This document shows positions 34,997 through 42,617 of a stretch of DNA of 64,000 nucleotides, one piece after another. How positions within the stretch are numbered: the first letter of the stretch is position 1; each line of letters starts with the position of its first letter. The notes beneath the pieces are model-generated. The model made no database searches. It was not told the DNA's origin and saw only the letters and a list, made by a program, of their open reading frames with translations. This stretch comes from Glycomyces arizonensis DSM 44726 (GTDB taxonomy: Bacteria; Actinomycetota; Actinomycetes; Mycobacteriales; Micromonosporaceae). The stretch spans positions 53,041 to 117,040 of the forward strand of contig NZ_AXWO01000017.1 of the NCBI RefSeq assembly GCF_000482705.1, given 5' to 3'. The translations under genes and the position numbers were made by a program.

Positions 34997-37171
34997 GTGA
35001 GCACCCACCACGCCCACGGCGAAGACGCGAGGCGCCACGAGCGCCACGGCGGACACGCGGGACACGGCGAGCCCCCGTCCGCCGACGGGCCCGAGCCCCA
35101 CGAAACCCACACCATCCACGAAACCCACAATGCGCACGAGGGCCACGGCGCGCACGGCGGCCACGAAGGCCACGACAAGCACGCCGGACACGACCCGGAG
35201 ATGTTCCGCCGCAAGTTCTGGCTCAGCCTGATCCTGACGATCCCGCTGATCGTCGCCAGCCCCATGGTCATGGACTGGTTCGGGTACACACTGGACTTCC
35301 CCGGCATCGAGCTGATCGGCCCCGTCCTCGGCTCGGCGGTCTTCCTCTACGGCGGCCGGCCCTTCCTCGTCGGCGGCGTCAACGAGGTCCGCGATCGCGC
35401 CCCCGGCATGATGCTCCTGATCGCCACCGCCATCACCGTCGCCTACGTCGCCTCGCTGGCGACCAGCCTCGGCCTGTTCGACCTCGAGTTCTGGTGGGAG
35501 CTCGGCGCGCTGGTGTCGATCATGCTGCTGGGCCACTGGCAGGAGATGAAGGCCATCGGGCAGGCCCAGGGGGCGCTCGCCGCGCTCGCGGCGCTGCTGC
35601 CCGACGAGGCCGAGCGCGTCCAGGACGACGGCTCGACCGAGACCGTCCCCGCCGGTGATCTCGCCGTCGGCGACGTGGTGCTGGTCCGCTCGGGCTCCCG
35701 CGTCCCGGCCGACGGCGAGATCGCAAGCGGCGAGGCCGAGATGGACGAGTCCATGATCACCGGCGAGTCCAGGCCCGTGGCGCGAGCGGCGGGCGAGCGG
35801 GTCGTGGCCGGGACCGTCGCCACCGACTCGGCGATCCGGGTCCGCGTCGACGCGGTCGGCGACGACACCGCCCTGGCGGGCATCCAGCGCCTCGTCTCGC
35901 AGGCGCAGTCCTCGCGGGGGAGGGGCCAGGCCCTGGCCGACCGGTTCGCGGCCCTGCTGTTCTACATCGCCATGGGCGCCGGGGTGATCACCTTCGCCGT
36001 CTGGTCGCTCGTCGGCGACCTCACCTCGGGCGTGGTCAGGACCGTCACGGTCCTGGTCATCGCCTGCCCGCACGCCCTGGGGCTGGCCATCCCGCTGGTC
36101 GTCGCGATCACCACGGCCGTCTCGGCCAAGTCCGGGATCCTGGTCAAGGACCGGATCGCGATCGAGCGGATGCGCACCGTCGACGCCGTCCTGTTCGACA
36201 AGACCGGGACGCTGACCAGGGGCGAGCACACCGTCGCGGGAGTGGCCGGAACCGCCGGTGTCGACGCCGACGAGGTCCTGCACCTGGCCGCGGCGGTCGA
36301 GTCCGACTCCGAGCACCCCTTGGCCCGCGCGATCGTGGCCCACCACGGCCACGCCCACGGCGAAGGCGCGCACGCGACCGACTTCCGCTCGCGCACCGGC
36401 AAGGGCGTCGAGGCCACCGTCGACGGCCGCAGGCACGCGGTGGGCGGACCGGCGCTGCTGCGCGAGCTCGGCCTCGAACCGCCGTCGGCGCTGCAAGGCG
36501 AGACCGGCGCCTGGTCGGGCCGCGGCGCGACCGTCCTCTACCTCATCGCCCTCGAAGCGGAACCGGCCGTGCTCGGCGCGATCGCGCTCGAGGACGAGGT
36601 CCGGCCCGAGGCCAAGCAGGCCATCGCCGACCTGCGGGCCCAAGGGATTCAGCACATCGCGCTCATCACCGGCGACGCCCGCCCGGTCGCCGAGGCCGTC
36701 GCCGCCGATCTCGGCTTCGTGGAAGGCCGCGACGAGGTGTTCGCGGAGGTGCTGCCCGCCGACAAGGACCGGGCGGTGGCCGACCTCCAGTCCCGCGGCC
36801 TGCGGGTGGCGATGGTCGGCGACGGCGTCAACGACGCCCCGGCTCTGGCCAGGGCCGACGTCGGCATCGCGATCGGGGCGGGCACCGACGTGGCGATCGA
36901 GTCCGCCGGGGTCGTCCTGGCCTCCTCGGACCCGCGCGGCGTCGGCGGCGTGGTGCGGCTGTCCAAGGCGAGCTACCGCAAGATGATCGAGAACCTCGGC
37001 TGGGCCGCGGGCTACAACATCGTCGCGATCCCGCTCGCGGCGGGCGTGCTGGCCTGGGCCGGGTTCACGCTCAGCCCGGCGATCGGCGCGGTGCTGATGT
37101 CGGCCTCCACGATCGTGGTCGCCCTCAACGCCCAACTCCTGCGCCGCGTCGAACTGACACCGAAGTCTTGA
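34997..37171 (+). CDS. copB: Copper/heavy-metal P1B-type ATPase, CopB-like
   Basis: The protein has 724 residues and starts at GTG 34997 behind GGAAGGAG. Residues 1-66 are a His-rich tail (18 His in the first 65 residues) replacing the usual CxxC metal domain. TGES is at 255-258, the membrane metal site is CPH at 357-359, the phosphorylated loop DKTGT is at 401-405, and SEHPLARA carries the HP motif. A second His cluster (AHHGHAHGEGAH) follows it. CPH with a His tail is the CopB subgroup, which exports copper or silver; the substrate is inferred from the family. The CsoR-like operator in its promoter supports copper. The gene stands alone. Confidence 0.92.
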   Translation: MSTHHAHGEDARRHERHGGHAGHGEPPSADGPEPHETHTIHETHNAHEGHGAHGGHEGHDKHAGHDPEMFRRKFWLSLILTIPLIVASPMVMDWFGYTLDFPGIELIGPVLGSAVFLYGGRPFLVGGVNEVRDRAPGMMLLIATAITVAYVASLATSLGLFDLEFWWELGALVSIMLLGHWQEMKAIGQAQGALAALAALLPDEAERVQDDGSTETVPAGDLAVGDVVLVRSGSRVPADGEIASGEAEMDESMITGESRPVARAAGERVVAGTVATDSAIRVRVDAVGDDTALAGIQRLVSQAQSSRGRGQALADRFAALLFYIAMGAGVITFAVWSLVGDLTSGVVRTVTVLVIACPHALGLAIPLVVAITTAVSAKSGILVKDRIAIERMRTVDAVLFDKTGTLTRGEHTVAGVAGTAGVDADEVLHLAAAVESDSEHPLARAIVAHHGHAHGEGAHATDFRSRTGKGVEATVDGRRHAVGGPALLRELGLEPPSALQGETGAWSGRGATVLYLIALEAEPAVLGAIALEDEVRPEAKQAIADLRAQGIQHIALITGDARPVAEAVAADLGFVEGRDEVFAEVLPADKDRAVADLQSRGLRVAMVGDGVNDAPALARADVGIAIGAGTDVAIESAGVVLASSDPRGVGGVVRLSKASYRKMIENLGWAAGYNIVAIPLAAGVLAWAGFTLSPAIGAVLMSASTIVVALNAQLLRRVELTPKS

Positions 37172-37175
37172 AGGG

Positions 37176-37223
37176 CGAAGACCCGCCGGCGCCCGTCCCG
37201 CACGAGGCGCCGACGGGCCTTCG
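37176..37223. terminator. Bidirectional hairpin between the ATPase and WYL regulator genes
   Basis: Two 18-base arms (37176-37193 and 37206-37223) pair with two mismatches. It lies between convergent genes and can end both. Confidence 0.7.
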
Positions 37224-37249
37224 CGTGGGTCGAGCACGAGCCGACGCGC

Positions 37250-38233
37250 TCACGCGCCGGTTCGGTCCCCGTCTCCATAGCGGGCGGCGACCGCGGCGGC
37301 GCGGTCGCGCAGGGAGTCGCGCAGCGATCGGGGGGCCAGGGCCTCGGCGTCCGTGCTGAGCTGCCACAGTGCCCACTCGGCGTGCCGTGAGTCCTGGAAG
37401 GTCGCCTCCAGTCGCAGCCAGCCGTCCGCGTCGGGTGCCTCCGCGCGGACGGCCAGCGCGGTGTCCAGCAGGTCCTCCCGCCGCTCGGGGGCCACCCGCA
37501 CCAGCACGGTGATATGGCCGTCGGACAGGAACCGGGCGGCGCGTTCGCGCCAGACCCGGTCCAGGTCGACCCGGCTCGGTCGCCGCGCCGGTTCGGGGAG
37601 CGCCTCGGCGGCCGATATCCGCGACAGCCGGTAGGTGCGGTCCGCACCGGATCTGGTGGCCAGCAGGTAGCCGCGGTCGCGGACGGTGACCAGGCCGATC
37701 GGGTCCACCGTGCGCCACTTCGGGCTCTGGCCCGTGGCCGCGTAGTGGAGGCGCAGCCGGTGCCCGGCGAGCACCGCGCGCCGGACCTCGGTCACCACGG
37801 CATCGGGCACCTTCTCGGCGGCCAGGCGACGCGAGAGCAGATCGGTCTCCGGCTCGACGAGGAACCGCTGGACCGCGTCGTTCGCGGTGGCCCGATGGCC
37901 TTCGGGCAGCGCGTCGACCACCTTGCGCATGGCCGAGGCGAGCGCCGAGCCGAGGCCGAACGCCTGCTCGCCGCGTCCCGATCCGGCGGTCAGCAGGGCG
38001 AGGGCCTCGTCGTGGTTCAGGCCGGTGAGCTCGGTCCGGAAACCGGGCAGCAACGCGAAGCCGCCGTGCCGGCCGCGTTCGGCGTAGACCGGGACGCCCG
38101 CCGCGGACAGCGCCTCGATGTCGCGCAGCACGGTGCGGGTGGACACCTCCAGCTCGCGGGCCAGCGTGTCCGCCGTCAGCCGACCGCGCCGGCGCAGCAG
38201 CAGCACCAGTGAGACCAGCCGATCGGCGCGCAT
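37250..38233 (-). CDS. HTH/WYL-domain transcriptional regulator (YafY type)
   Basis: The protein has 327 residues. An HTH_11-type winged helix covers residues 1-60 (MRADRLVSLVLLLRRRGRLT, LEVSTRTVLRDIEALSAAGVPVYAERGRHGG). The WYL domain follows at about 135-200 (LHYAATGQSPKWRTVDPIGLVTVRDRGYLLAT) and a WCX domain sits at the end. The gene is divergent from a RidA-family gene with a perfect palindrome between them. These single-gene regulators typically control the neighbouring divergent gene. The ligand is unknown. Confidence 0.9.
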   Translation of the reverse strand: MRADRLVSLVLLLRRRGRLTADTLARELEVSTRTVLRDIEALSAAGVPVYAERGRHGGFALLPGFRTELTGLNHDEALALLTAGSGRGEQAFGLGSALASAMRKVVDALPEGHRATANDAVQRFLVEPETDLLSRRLAAEKVPDAVVTEVRRAVLAGHRLRLHYAATGQSPKWRTVDPIGLVTVRDRGYLLATRSGADRTYRLSRISAAEALPEPARRPSRVDLDRVWRERAARFLSDGHITVLVRVAPERREDLLDTALAVRAEAPDADGWLRLEATFQDSRHAEWALWQLSTDAEALAPRSLRDSLRDRAAAVAARYGDGDRTGA

Positions 38234-38253
38234 GCGAAAACTCTACAGGAATA

Positions 38254-38272
38254 CACGACACAGGATGTCGTG
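38254..38272. promoter_or_regulatory. Palindromic operator between WYL regulator and RidA genes
   Basis: CACGACA and TGTCGTG pair perfectly around CAGGA, 21 bases before the regulator start and 87 before the RidA start. It is the likely target of the WYL protein. Confidence 0.6.
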
Positions 38273-38358
38273 ATTTCTTGCGAGGCTCGTTGGCACGACG
38301 TCGACGGCTCCCGAGCCGATCGGCGTACACACTCGCAACGAATGGAGCCGATGTGGCA

Positions 38359-38754
38359 ATGGAACGAACGGCGGTCAACCCGGTGACGTGGTCGCTGGAG
38401 ATGGGATTCAACCAGGGCGAGCTCGTCTCCGGGCACACCCGGACCCTGTACTGCTCCGGACAGACCGCGATGGACGCCGAGGGCAAGCCCCTGCATGACG
38501 GCGACATGGCCGCCCAGCTGGCGCTGAGCCTCGACAACCTGGAGGCCGTGCTCGGCGAGGCCGACATGTCCCTCGCGAACCTCGTCCGGCTGGGCGTCTA
38601 CACCACCGACGTCGATCTGCTGTTCCCGCACTACGGCGTGCTGGCGTCGCGGCTGGGCGCCGCCGGGGCGGCGCCGGCCACCACGATGCTCGGGGTGACG
38701 CGACTGGCGGTCCCCGGCCAGATGGTCGAGCTCGAAGGCACCGCCGTCGCGTGA
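38359..38754 (+). CDS. RidA/YjgF-family protein
   Basis: The protein has 131 residues. TRTLYCSGQTAMDAEGKPLHDGDMAAQLALSLDNLEAVL is typical of the YjgF/YER057c/UK114 fold, whose trimers hydrolyse reactive enamine or imine intermediates. The later LGVTRLAVPGQMVELEGTAVA has the position of the usual Arg and Glu. ATG 38359 is preferred; GTG 38353 is an alternative nearer to GGAG at 38344. It is divergent from a WYL regulator with an operator between, so it may be induced by its substrate. A perfect hairpin ends the transcript. Confidence 0.85.
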   Translation: MERTAVNPVTWSLEMGFNQGELVSGHTRTLYCSGQTAMDAEGKPLHDGDMAAQLALSLDNLEAVLGEADMSLANLVRLGVYTTDVDLLFPHYGVLASRLGAAGAAPATTMLGVTRLAVPGQMVELEGTAVA

Positions 38755-38760
38755 GGCGAT

Positions 38761-38800
38761 CCGCCTCCGCCGCTCGAACCGGCACGAGCGGCGGAGGCGG
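38761..38800. terminator. Perfect bidirectional hairpin
   Basis: Sixteen bases pair without mismatch around an eight-base loop, between the stops of the convergent RidA and sulfotransferase genes. Confidence 0.85.
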
Positions 38801-38804
38801 GTGG

Positions 38805-39689
38805 TCACGGCCGGTGGAGCCAGGCCGCCAAGTCCTCCGGCACCAGCGCCGCCACGCGCGCCTCGTACGCGGCCAGCTCCTCGGCGCTCAGCAGCGCCGC
38901 GGCCGCGCCCGATTCGCCCCGGCGGAAGAACGCGTCACGGCTTCGCATGAGCCCCACCGGATCCGGAGCCATCGTCTCGGCCTGCGCCTTCATCTCCGCG
39001 AAACCGGCGGCCCGCACCAGATCGGCCCAGCGCGTCTCGGGCACCTCGATCCCGAGCCAGTCGGCGATGCGCCGCATCTCGCCTTCGCGATCGGCCGAGA
39101 GGTCCGCGTAGTGGACCAGGAGGAGGTTCGGCTCCGCTCGCCGCGCCCACGCATCGCTCAGATGCGCCATCACGCCCGGGAACATCTCGGGGAACTCCCG
39201 CGGGTCGCTGTCCGTGAGCGTCCAGCGCACCAGCCAGTCGCGCGGCTCGGGTCGCGGTCGCTTCTTGGCTTCGGGCACGGGCACGCCGGTGAGTTCGGCG
39301 ATGCGCTCTCGCCGCAGGTTGGAGCCCTGGTGGTAGAGCGACACGGCGGCGTCGAGCGGATGCCGGGCCACCACGATGTAGCGGGCGGTCGGATGGATCG
39401 GGATGCCGTCGAGCGGGGTGTGCGTCTTGACGAACCGGCGGTGCCGCTGCGCCGCGAGCTTCGCGAACACCGCCTCCTTGGGCGCGATGGTCCAGTCGAG
39501 CCACGGGGAGAGCTCGGAGAGCGGTGCGGGGAGGTCGGGCGTCTGGAAGACCAGGAGGGCGCAGATCATCTGCGTCCAGGTGGTGCCGTGTTTGGAGCGG
39601 GTGCTGATGACGATGTCGTCGTCGCGCATCGGGAAGTCGAGCCAGCGGTGGCTGTCTTCCATCTCGGAGCGGTAGCGGTAGGGGGTCAC
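38805..39689 (-). CDS. Sulfotransferase-family protein
   Basis: The protein has 294 residues. STRSKHGTTWTQMI near residue 30 is the 5' phosphosulfate-binding loop of PAPS-dependent sulfotransferases, and RYIVVARHPLDAAVSLYHQ is the 3' phosphate region. His83-like KTHTPLD supplies the catalytic position. It transfers sulfate from PAPS to an alcohol or amine on a small molecule or lipid. GTG 39689 is favoured because the conserved pattern begins soon after it; an upstream ATG at 39773 gives a poorly conserved extension. No partner genes are nearby. Confidence 0.83.
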   Translation of the reverse strand: MTPYRYRSEMEDSHRWLDFPMRDDDIVISTRSKHGTTWTQMICALLVFQTPDLPAPLSELSPWLDWTIAPKEAVFAKLAAQRHRRFVKTHTPLDGIPIHPTARYIVVARHPLDAAVSLYHQGSNLRRERIAELTGVPVPEAKKRPRPEPRDWLVRWTLTDSDPREFPEMFPGVMAHLSDAWARRAEPNLLLVHYADLSADREGEMRRIADWLGIEVPETRWADLVRAAGFAEMKAQAETMAPDPVGLMRSRDAFFRRGESGAAAALLSAEELAAYEARVAALVPEDLAAWLHRP

Positions 39690-39739
39690 CGCAAGAGCGT
39701 AGGCGCTTTCCGACCGGTCCGCTTCCCGCCCTCCGGCAA

Positions 39740-39771
39740 GACGGGCGGGCCTCGCGCGAGACCCGCCCGTC
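39740..39771 (-). terminator. Hairpin after the I36-NlpC/P60 gene
   Basis: GACGGGCGGG and CCCGCCCGTC pair around an inner palindrome (CTCGCGCGAG), downstream of the gene that ends at 39804. Confidence 0.72.
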
Positions 39772-39803
39772 ATCCCCGGTTCACCGGACCGGGATCGGAT
39801 CCG

Positions 39804-41753
39804 TCAGAACACCCGGACGCCGAAATTGCCGCCGTACACGTTGGTCACGTGCACGCTGTACGAACCCCGAGGCGGGGCGGCCTCGACCATCTGGCCGTTG
39901 CCCAGATATATCGCGACGTGCGACGTGCTGCCTCCCGGGCTGCCCCAGAAGATCATGTCGCCGCGCCGCAGGTTGCCCATCGAGACCACCGTTCCCGCGT
40001 GCTGCTGCGGGCCGGTCCAGCCGCCGATGTCGATCCCGGCGCCCTGCCAGAACGCGTACTGCGTCAGGCCCGAGCAGTCGTAGCCGAACCGGCCCCTGTC
40101 GTCCCAGCCGCCGGGGCTGCAGCAGACGCCGTAGGTCGGGCCGTACTTGTTGCCGCCGGCCCAGGAATAGGAGTAACCCTGCCCGGTCTGCGACAGCGCG
40201 GCTTCGATGACGCGCTCGATCTTCTCGGAGTCGGTGCCGCCGGTGTCGCCACCGCCACTGCCGCCGTTTCCGCCGGCCTCGCAGTCGTCGGCGTCGGTGA
40301 GGAAGCGGTGCGAGGCGTTGTTGTTGTAGAGCGTGCCGTTCAGCTGGCCCTTGTATCCGGGTTCCACGTCCTGGCAGACGCCGCCGTAGTAGCTGTTGAA
40401 GTAGACGCCGACGGTCTTGTCGGACCGGTTCCACACGGATGCGGCGTTGTTCTTGATGCACTCGCCCTGTCCGCTGCCGCTGCCCCTGAATTCGTAGCAG
40501 GACGGCTGCGTGGTGCCGTAGTCGCCGATCGACTTGGTGAAGTCCGAGATGGACCCCTCGTTGCCGCTGTTGAAGTAGTAGCAGAACTCGCCGCTCTCGC
40601 AGGTGCCGCTGCGAGCGCCGCTGGTGCCGCCGTCGTCGTCGCCGTCTCCGGAGCCCGAGAGGAACCGGTGTCCGGCGTTGTTGTTGTAGAGCGTGCCGTT
40701 CAGCTGGCCCTTGTAGCCAGGTGCGATGTCCTGATAAGACCCTTCGTAGTAGCTGTTGAAGTAGACGCGCACCGTTGTGTCGGATCGGTTCCACACGGAC
40801 GCGGCGTTGTTCTTGATGCACTCGCCCTGTCCGCTGCCCGAGCCCTTGAACTCGTAGCAGGACGGCTGCGTGGTGCCGTAATTGCCGACCGAGTCGGTGA
40901 AGTCCGAGACCGATCCCTCGTTGTAGCTGTTGTAGTAGTAGCAGAACTCGCCGTCGCCGCAGGAGCCGTTGCGCGCGCCGTCGATGCCTCCGTCGAAGGT
41001 GAAGAACTTGTGCGAGGCGTTGTTGTTGTAGAGCGTGCCGTTCAGCTGGCCCTTGTAACCCGGCGACAGGTCCTGGTACGACCCTCCGTAACCGCTGTTG
41101 AAGTAGACGCGCACCGTTTTGTCGGATCGGTTCCACACGGATGCGGCGTTGTTCTTGACGCATTGGCCCTGTCCGTTGCCCGAGCCCTTGAACTCATAGC
41201 ACGAGGGTTGCGTGGTGCCGTAGTCGCTGACGGAACCGGTGAAGTCCGAGACCGATCCCTGGTTGTCGCTGTTGTAGTAGTAGCAGAACTCGCCGCGGTC
41301 GCAGGAACCGTCGCGAGAGCTGCCGCCGCTGGAGACCGGGAGGAACTGGTGCGAGGCGTTGTTGTTGTACAGCGTGCTGTTCAACTGGCCTTTGTATCCC
41401 GGCGGCAGGTCCTGGTAGTCCCCTCCGTAACCGGTGTTGAAGTGGACGCGGACCGTCGTGCTGGACCGGTTCCACACGGATGCGGCGTTGTTCTTGACGC
41501 ACTCGCCCTGTCCGCTGCCCGAGCCCTTGAACTCATAGCACGAGGGTTGCGTGGTGCCGTAGTCGCTGACCGAGTCCGTGAAGTCCGAGACCGATCCCTC
41601 ATTATTGCTGTTGTAGTAGTAGCAGAACTCTCCGCTCTCGCAGGAGCCGTCACGGGCCGAGGCGGCCGCCGGCTCCGCCATGACGACTGTGAACCCCACG
41701 ATCGAGGCCAACATCGAGGCCAGTGCGAGAAGCGCAATACGCGCCCTTGTCAT
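39804..41753 (-). CDS. Secreted protein with four I36 inhibitor-like repeats and NlpC/P60 domain
   Basis: The protein has 649 residues. A signal peptide covers residues 1-33 (ends AAASA). Four copies of about 103 residues follow at 35-138, 148-251, 263-365 and 383-485. Each runs from GEFCYYYNS to YNNNASHxF with SCYEF and KNNAASVWNRS inside, as in peptidase inhibitor family I36 (SMPI type, gamma-crystallin-like fold). Gly/Asp-rich linkers separate them. Repeat 4 alone has an extra Cys pair (460, 491). Residues 510-649 are NlpC/P60 with Cys560 (GYDCSGLTQ) and His612 (SHVAIYLG), a cell-wall peptide hydrolase. It may bind and cut peptidoglycan, inhibit metalloproteases, or both. It is divergent from a secreted zinc metallopeptidase gene. 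Confidence 0.88.
   Translation of the reverse strand: MTRARIALLALASMLASIVGFTVVMAEPAAASARDGSCESGEFCYYYNSNNEGSVSDFTDSVSDYGTTQPSCYEFKGSGSGQGECVKNNAASVWNRSSTTVRVHFNTGYGGDYQDLPPGYKGQLNSTLYNNNASHQFLPVSSGGSSRDGSCDRGEFCYYYNSDNQGSVSDFTGSVSDYGTTQPSCYEFKGSGNGQGQCVKNNAASVWNRSDKTVRVYFNSGYGGSYQDLSPGYKGQLNGTLYNNNASHKFFTFDGGIDGARNGSCGDGEFCYYYNSYNEGSVSDFTDSVGNYGTTQPSCYEFKGSGSGQGECIKNNAASVWNRSDTTVRVYFNSYYEGSYQDIAPGYKGQLNGTLYNNNAGHRFLSGSGDGDDDGGTSGARSGTCESGEFCYYFNSGNEGSISDFTKSIGDYGTTQPSCYEFRGSGSGQGECIKNNAASVWNRSDKTVGVYFNSYYGGVCQDVEPGYKGQLNGTLYNNNASHRFLTDADDCEAGGNGGSGGGDTGGTDSEKIERVIEAALSQTGQGYSYSWAGGNKYGPTYGVCCSPGGWDDRGRFGYDCSGLTQYAFWQGAGIDIGGWTGPQQHAGTVVSMGNLRRGDMIFWGSPGGSTSHVAIYLGNGQMVEAAPPRGSYSVHVTNVYGGNFGVRVF
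40299..41651 (-). repeat. Four tandem repeats of about 310-345 bases
   Basis: The coding units for the four I36-like domains are highly similar at the DNA level (for example the run encoding KNNAASVWNRS recurs four times). Unit spacing is 113, 114 and 120 codons between the first Cys of each. Such repeats can gain or lose copies by recombination. Confidence 0.85.
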
Positions 41754-42617
41754 TCGAATTTCCCTTCGTCATGTTTGCATCGCTTCGAAAAAGGCAAAAT
41801 CCGCACTATCCCCCGACGACCGCGAAAGCCGTGTACGGAAACGTGTTCGAGTACTGCCGTCGACTGCTCGGGACGCATGTCGATCCGTCCCCGTGCGCCG
41901 CTTCCCCCACTCCGCGGCCGGACCCCCGTCCGCGCCACGGAGAACCGGGTCCCCTCGCGCGTCTCCACCGTCCATGGGGCCGCCCGCCGCCGATCACGTC
42001 GGCACTGTCGCGACACCGGCGGCAACGACCGTGACCGGCGCAGCGTGCCGCGCTCCCCAGGTCCTCGCATCGTTCTCGCCCGCGTATCCATGGCGCCCAA
42101 TCCGTTCCTCGGCGTCACACTTGTCGACCAGCGCGGTGCGTCCGCTTGCATCGCAATGCAAGTGATTCGCATCACTTCATGAGCGTATCGCAGGTTCTGC
42201 TCCATTGGGGCCTGTGATGACAAGAATTTTTCATCAGTTCACCTGAGGGTGTAGGTTTGTGACATTTCCCGAATGATCACACTGGAGCCCTGCTCGGCGG
42301 CGGTGTGAGGCGGGTGCGGCTCCGTGTCCGAGGTGGCCGCGCGGTGGTCCGGCCGCGCTTCCCTGACGTTCCAACGTGGATCGGGTTTACAGGAGCTCTG
42401 TAATATGTTACACATTACTAGGGCTCGCGAAGGACGCGAGCGCCCGAAAGAGTGTCACCGCGAACCCCCCTTCAAGGACACCGCCTATGAACCGTCGCAG
42501 CAACGCCTTGCGCGCCAATGCCACGGCCCTCCCCATGCCCCGGTCGGCCCTGGCGACACCGAGCGCCCGACCGGCGCACCGAACTGTTCGGCCCTCATCA
42601 CGAACGGAGCGATCGAA
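41754..42617. other. Long divergent intergenic region without a recognised gene
   Basis: The stretch separates the I36-NlpC/P60 gene from the metallopeptidase gene. Open frames in it are short, Arg-rich and unlike known proteins, so none is called. It is more AT-rich toward 42200-42420 and holds a near-palindrome at 42401-42417. It probably carries two promoters and perhaps long untranslated leaders. Confidence 0.6.
42401..42417. promoter_or_regulatory. Near-palindrome upstream of the metallopeptidase gene
   Basis: TAATATGT and ACACATTA form an inverted repeat with one mismatch around a single T. The TGTNACA core is like sites bound by GntR-type regulators. It lies 200 bases before the start codon. 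Confidence 0.45.

Noticed and set aside
32627..37237. 1536-codon open frame on the minus strand
   Set aside because: It lies opposite four well-supported genes and gives a low-complexity product with no family pattern.
40299..41651. CRISPR-like repeat array
   Set aside because: The units are about 310-345 bases and encode protein domains in frame. There are no short repeat-spacer alternations.
41750..42223. 157-codon minus-strand frame before the I36-NlpC/P60 gene
   Set aside because: It is Arg-rich and domain-free, and it overlaps the start of a clear secreted-protein gene. It is treated as non-coding.
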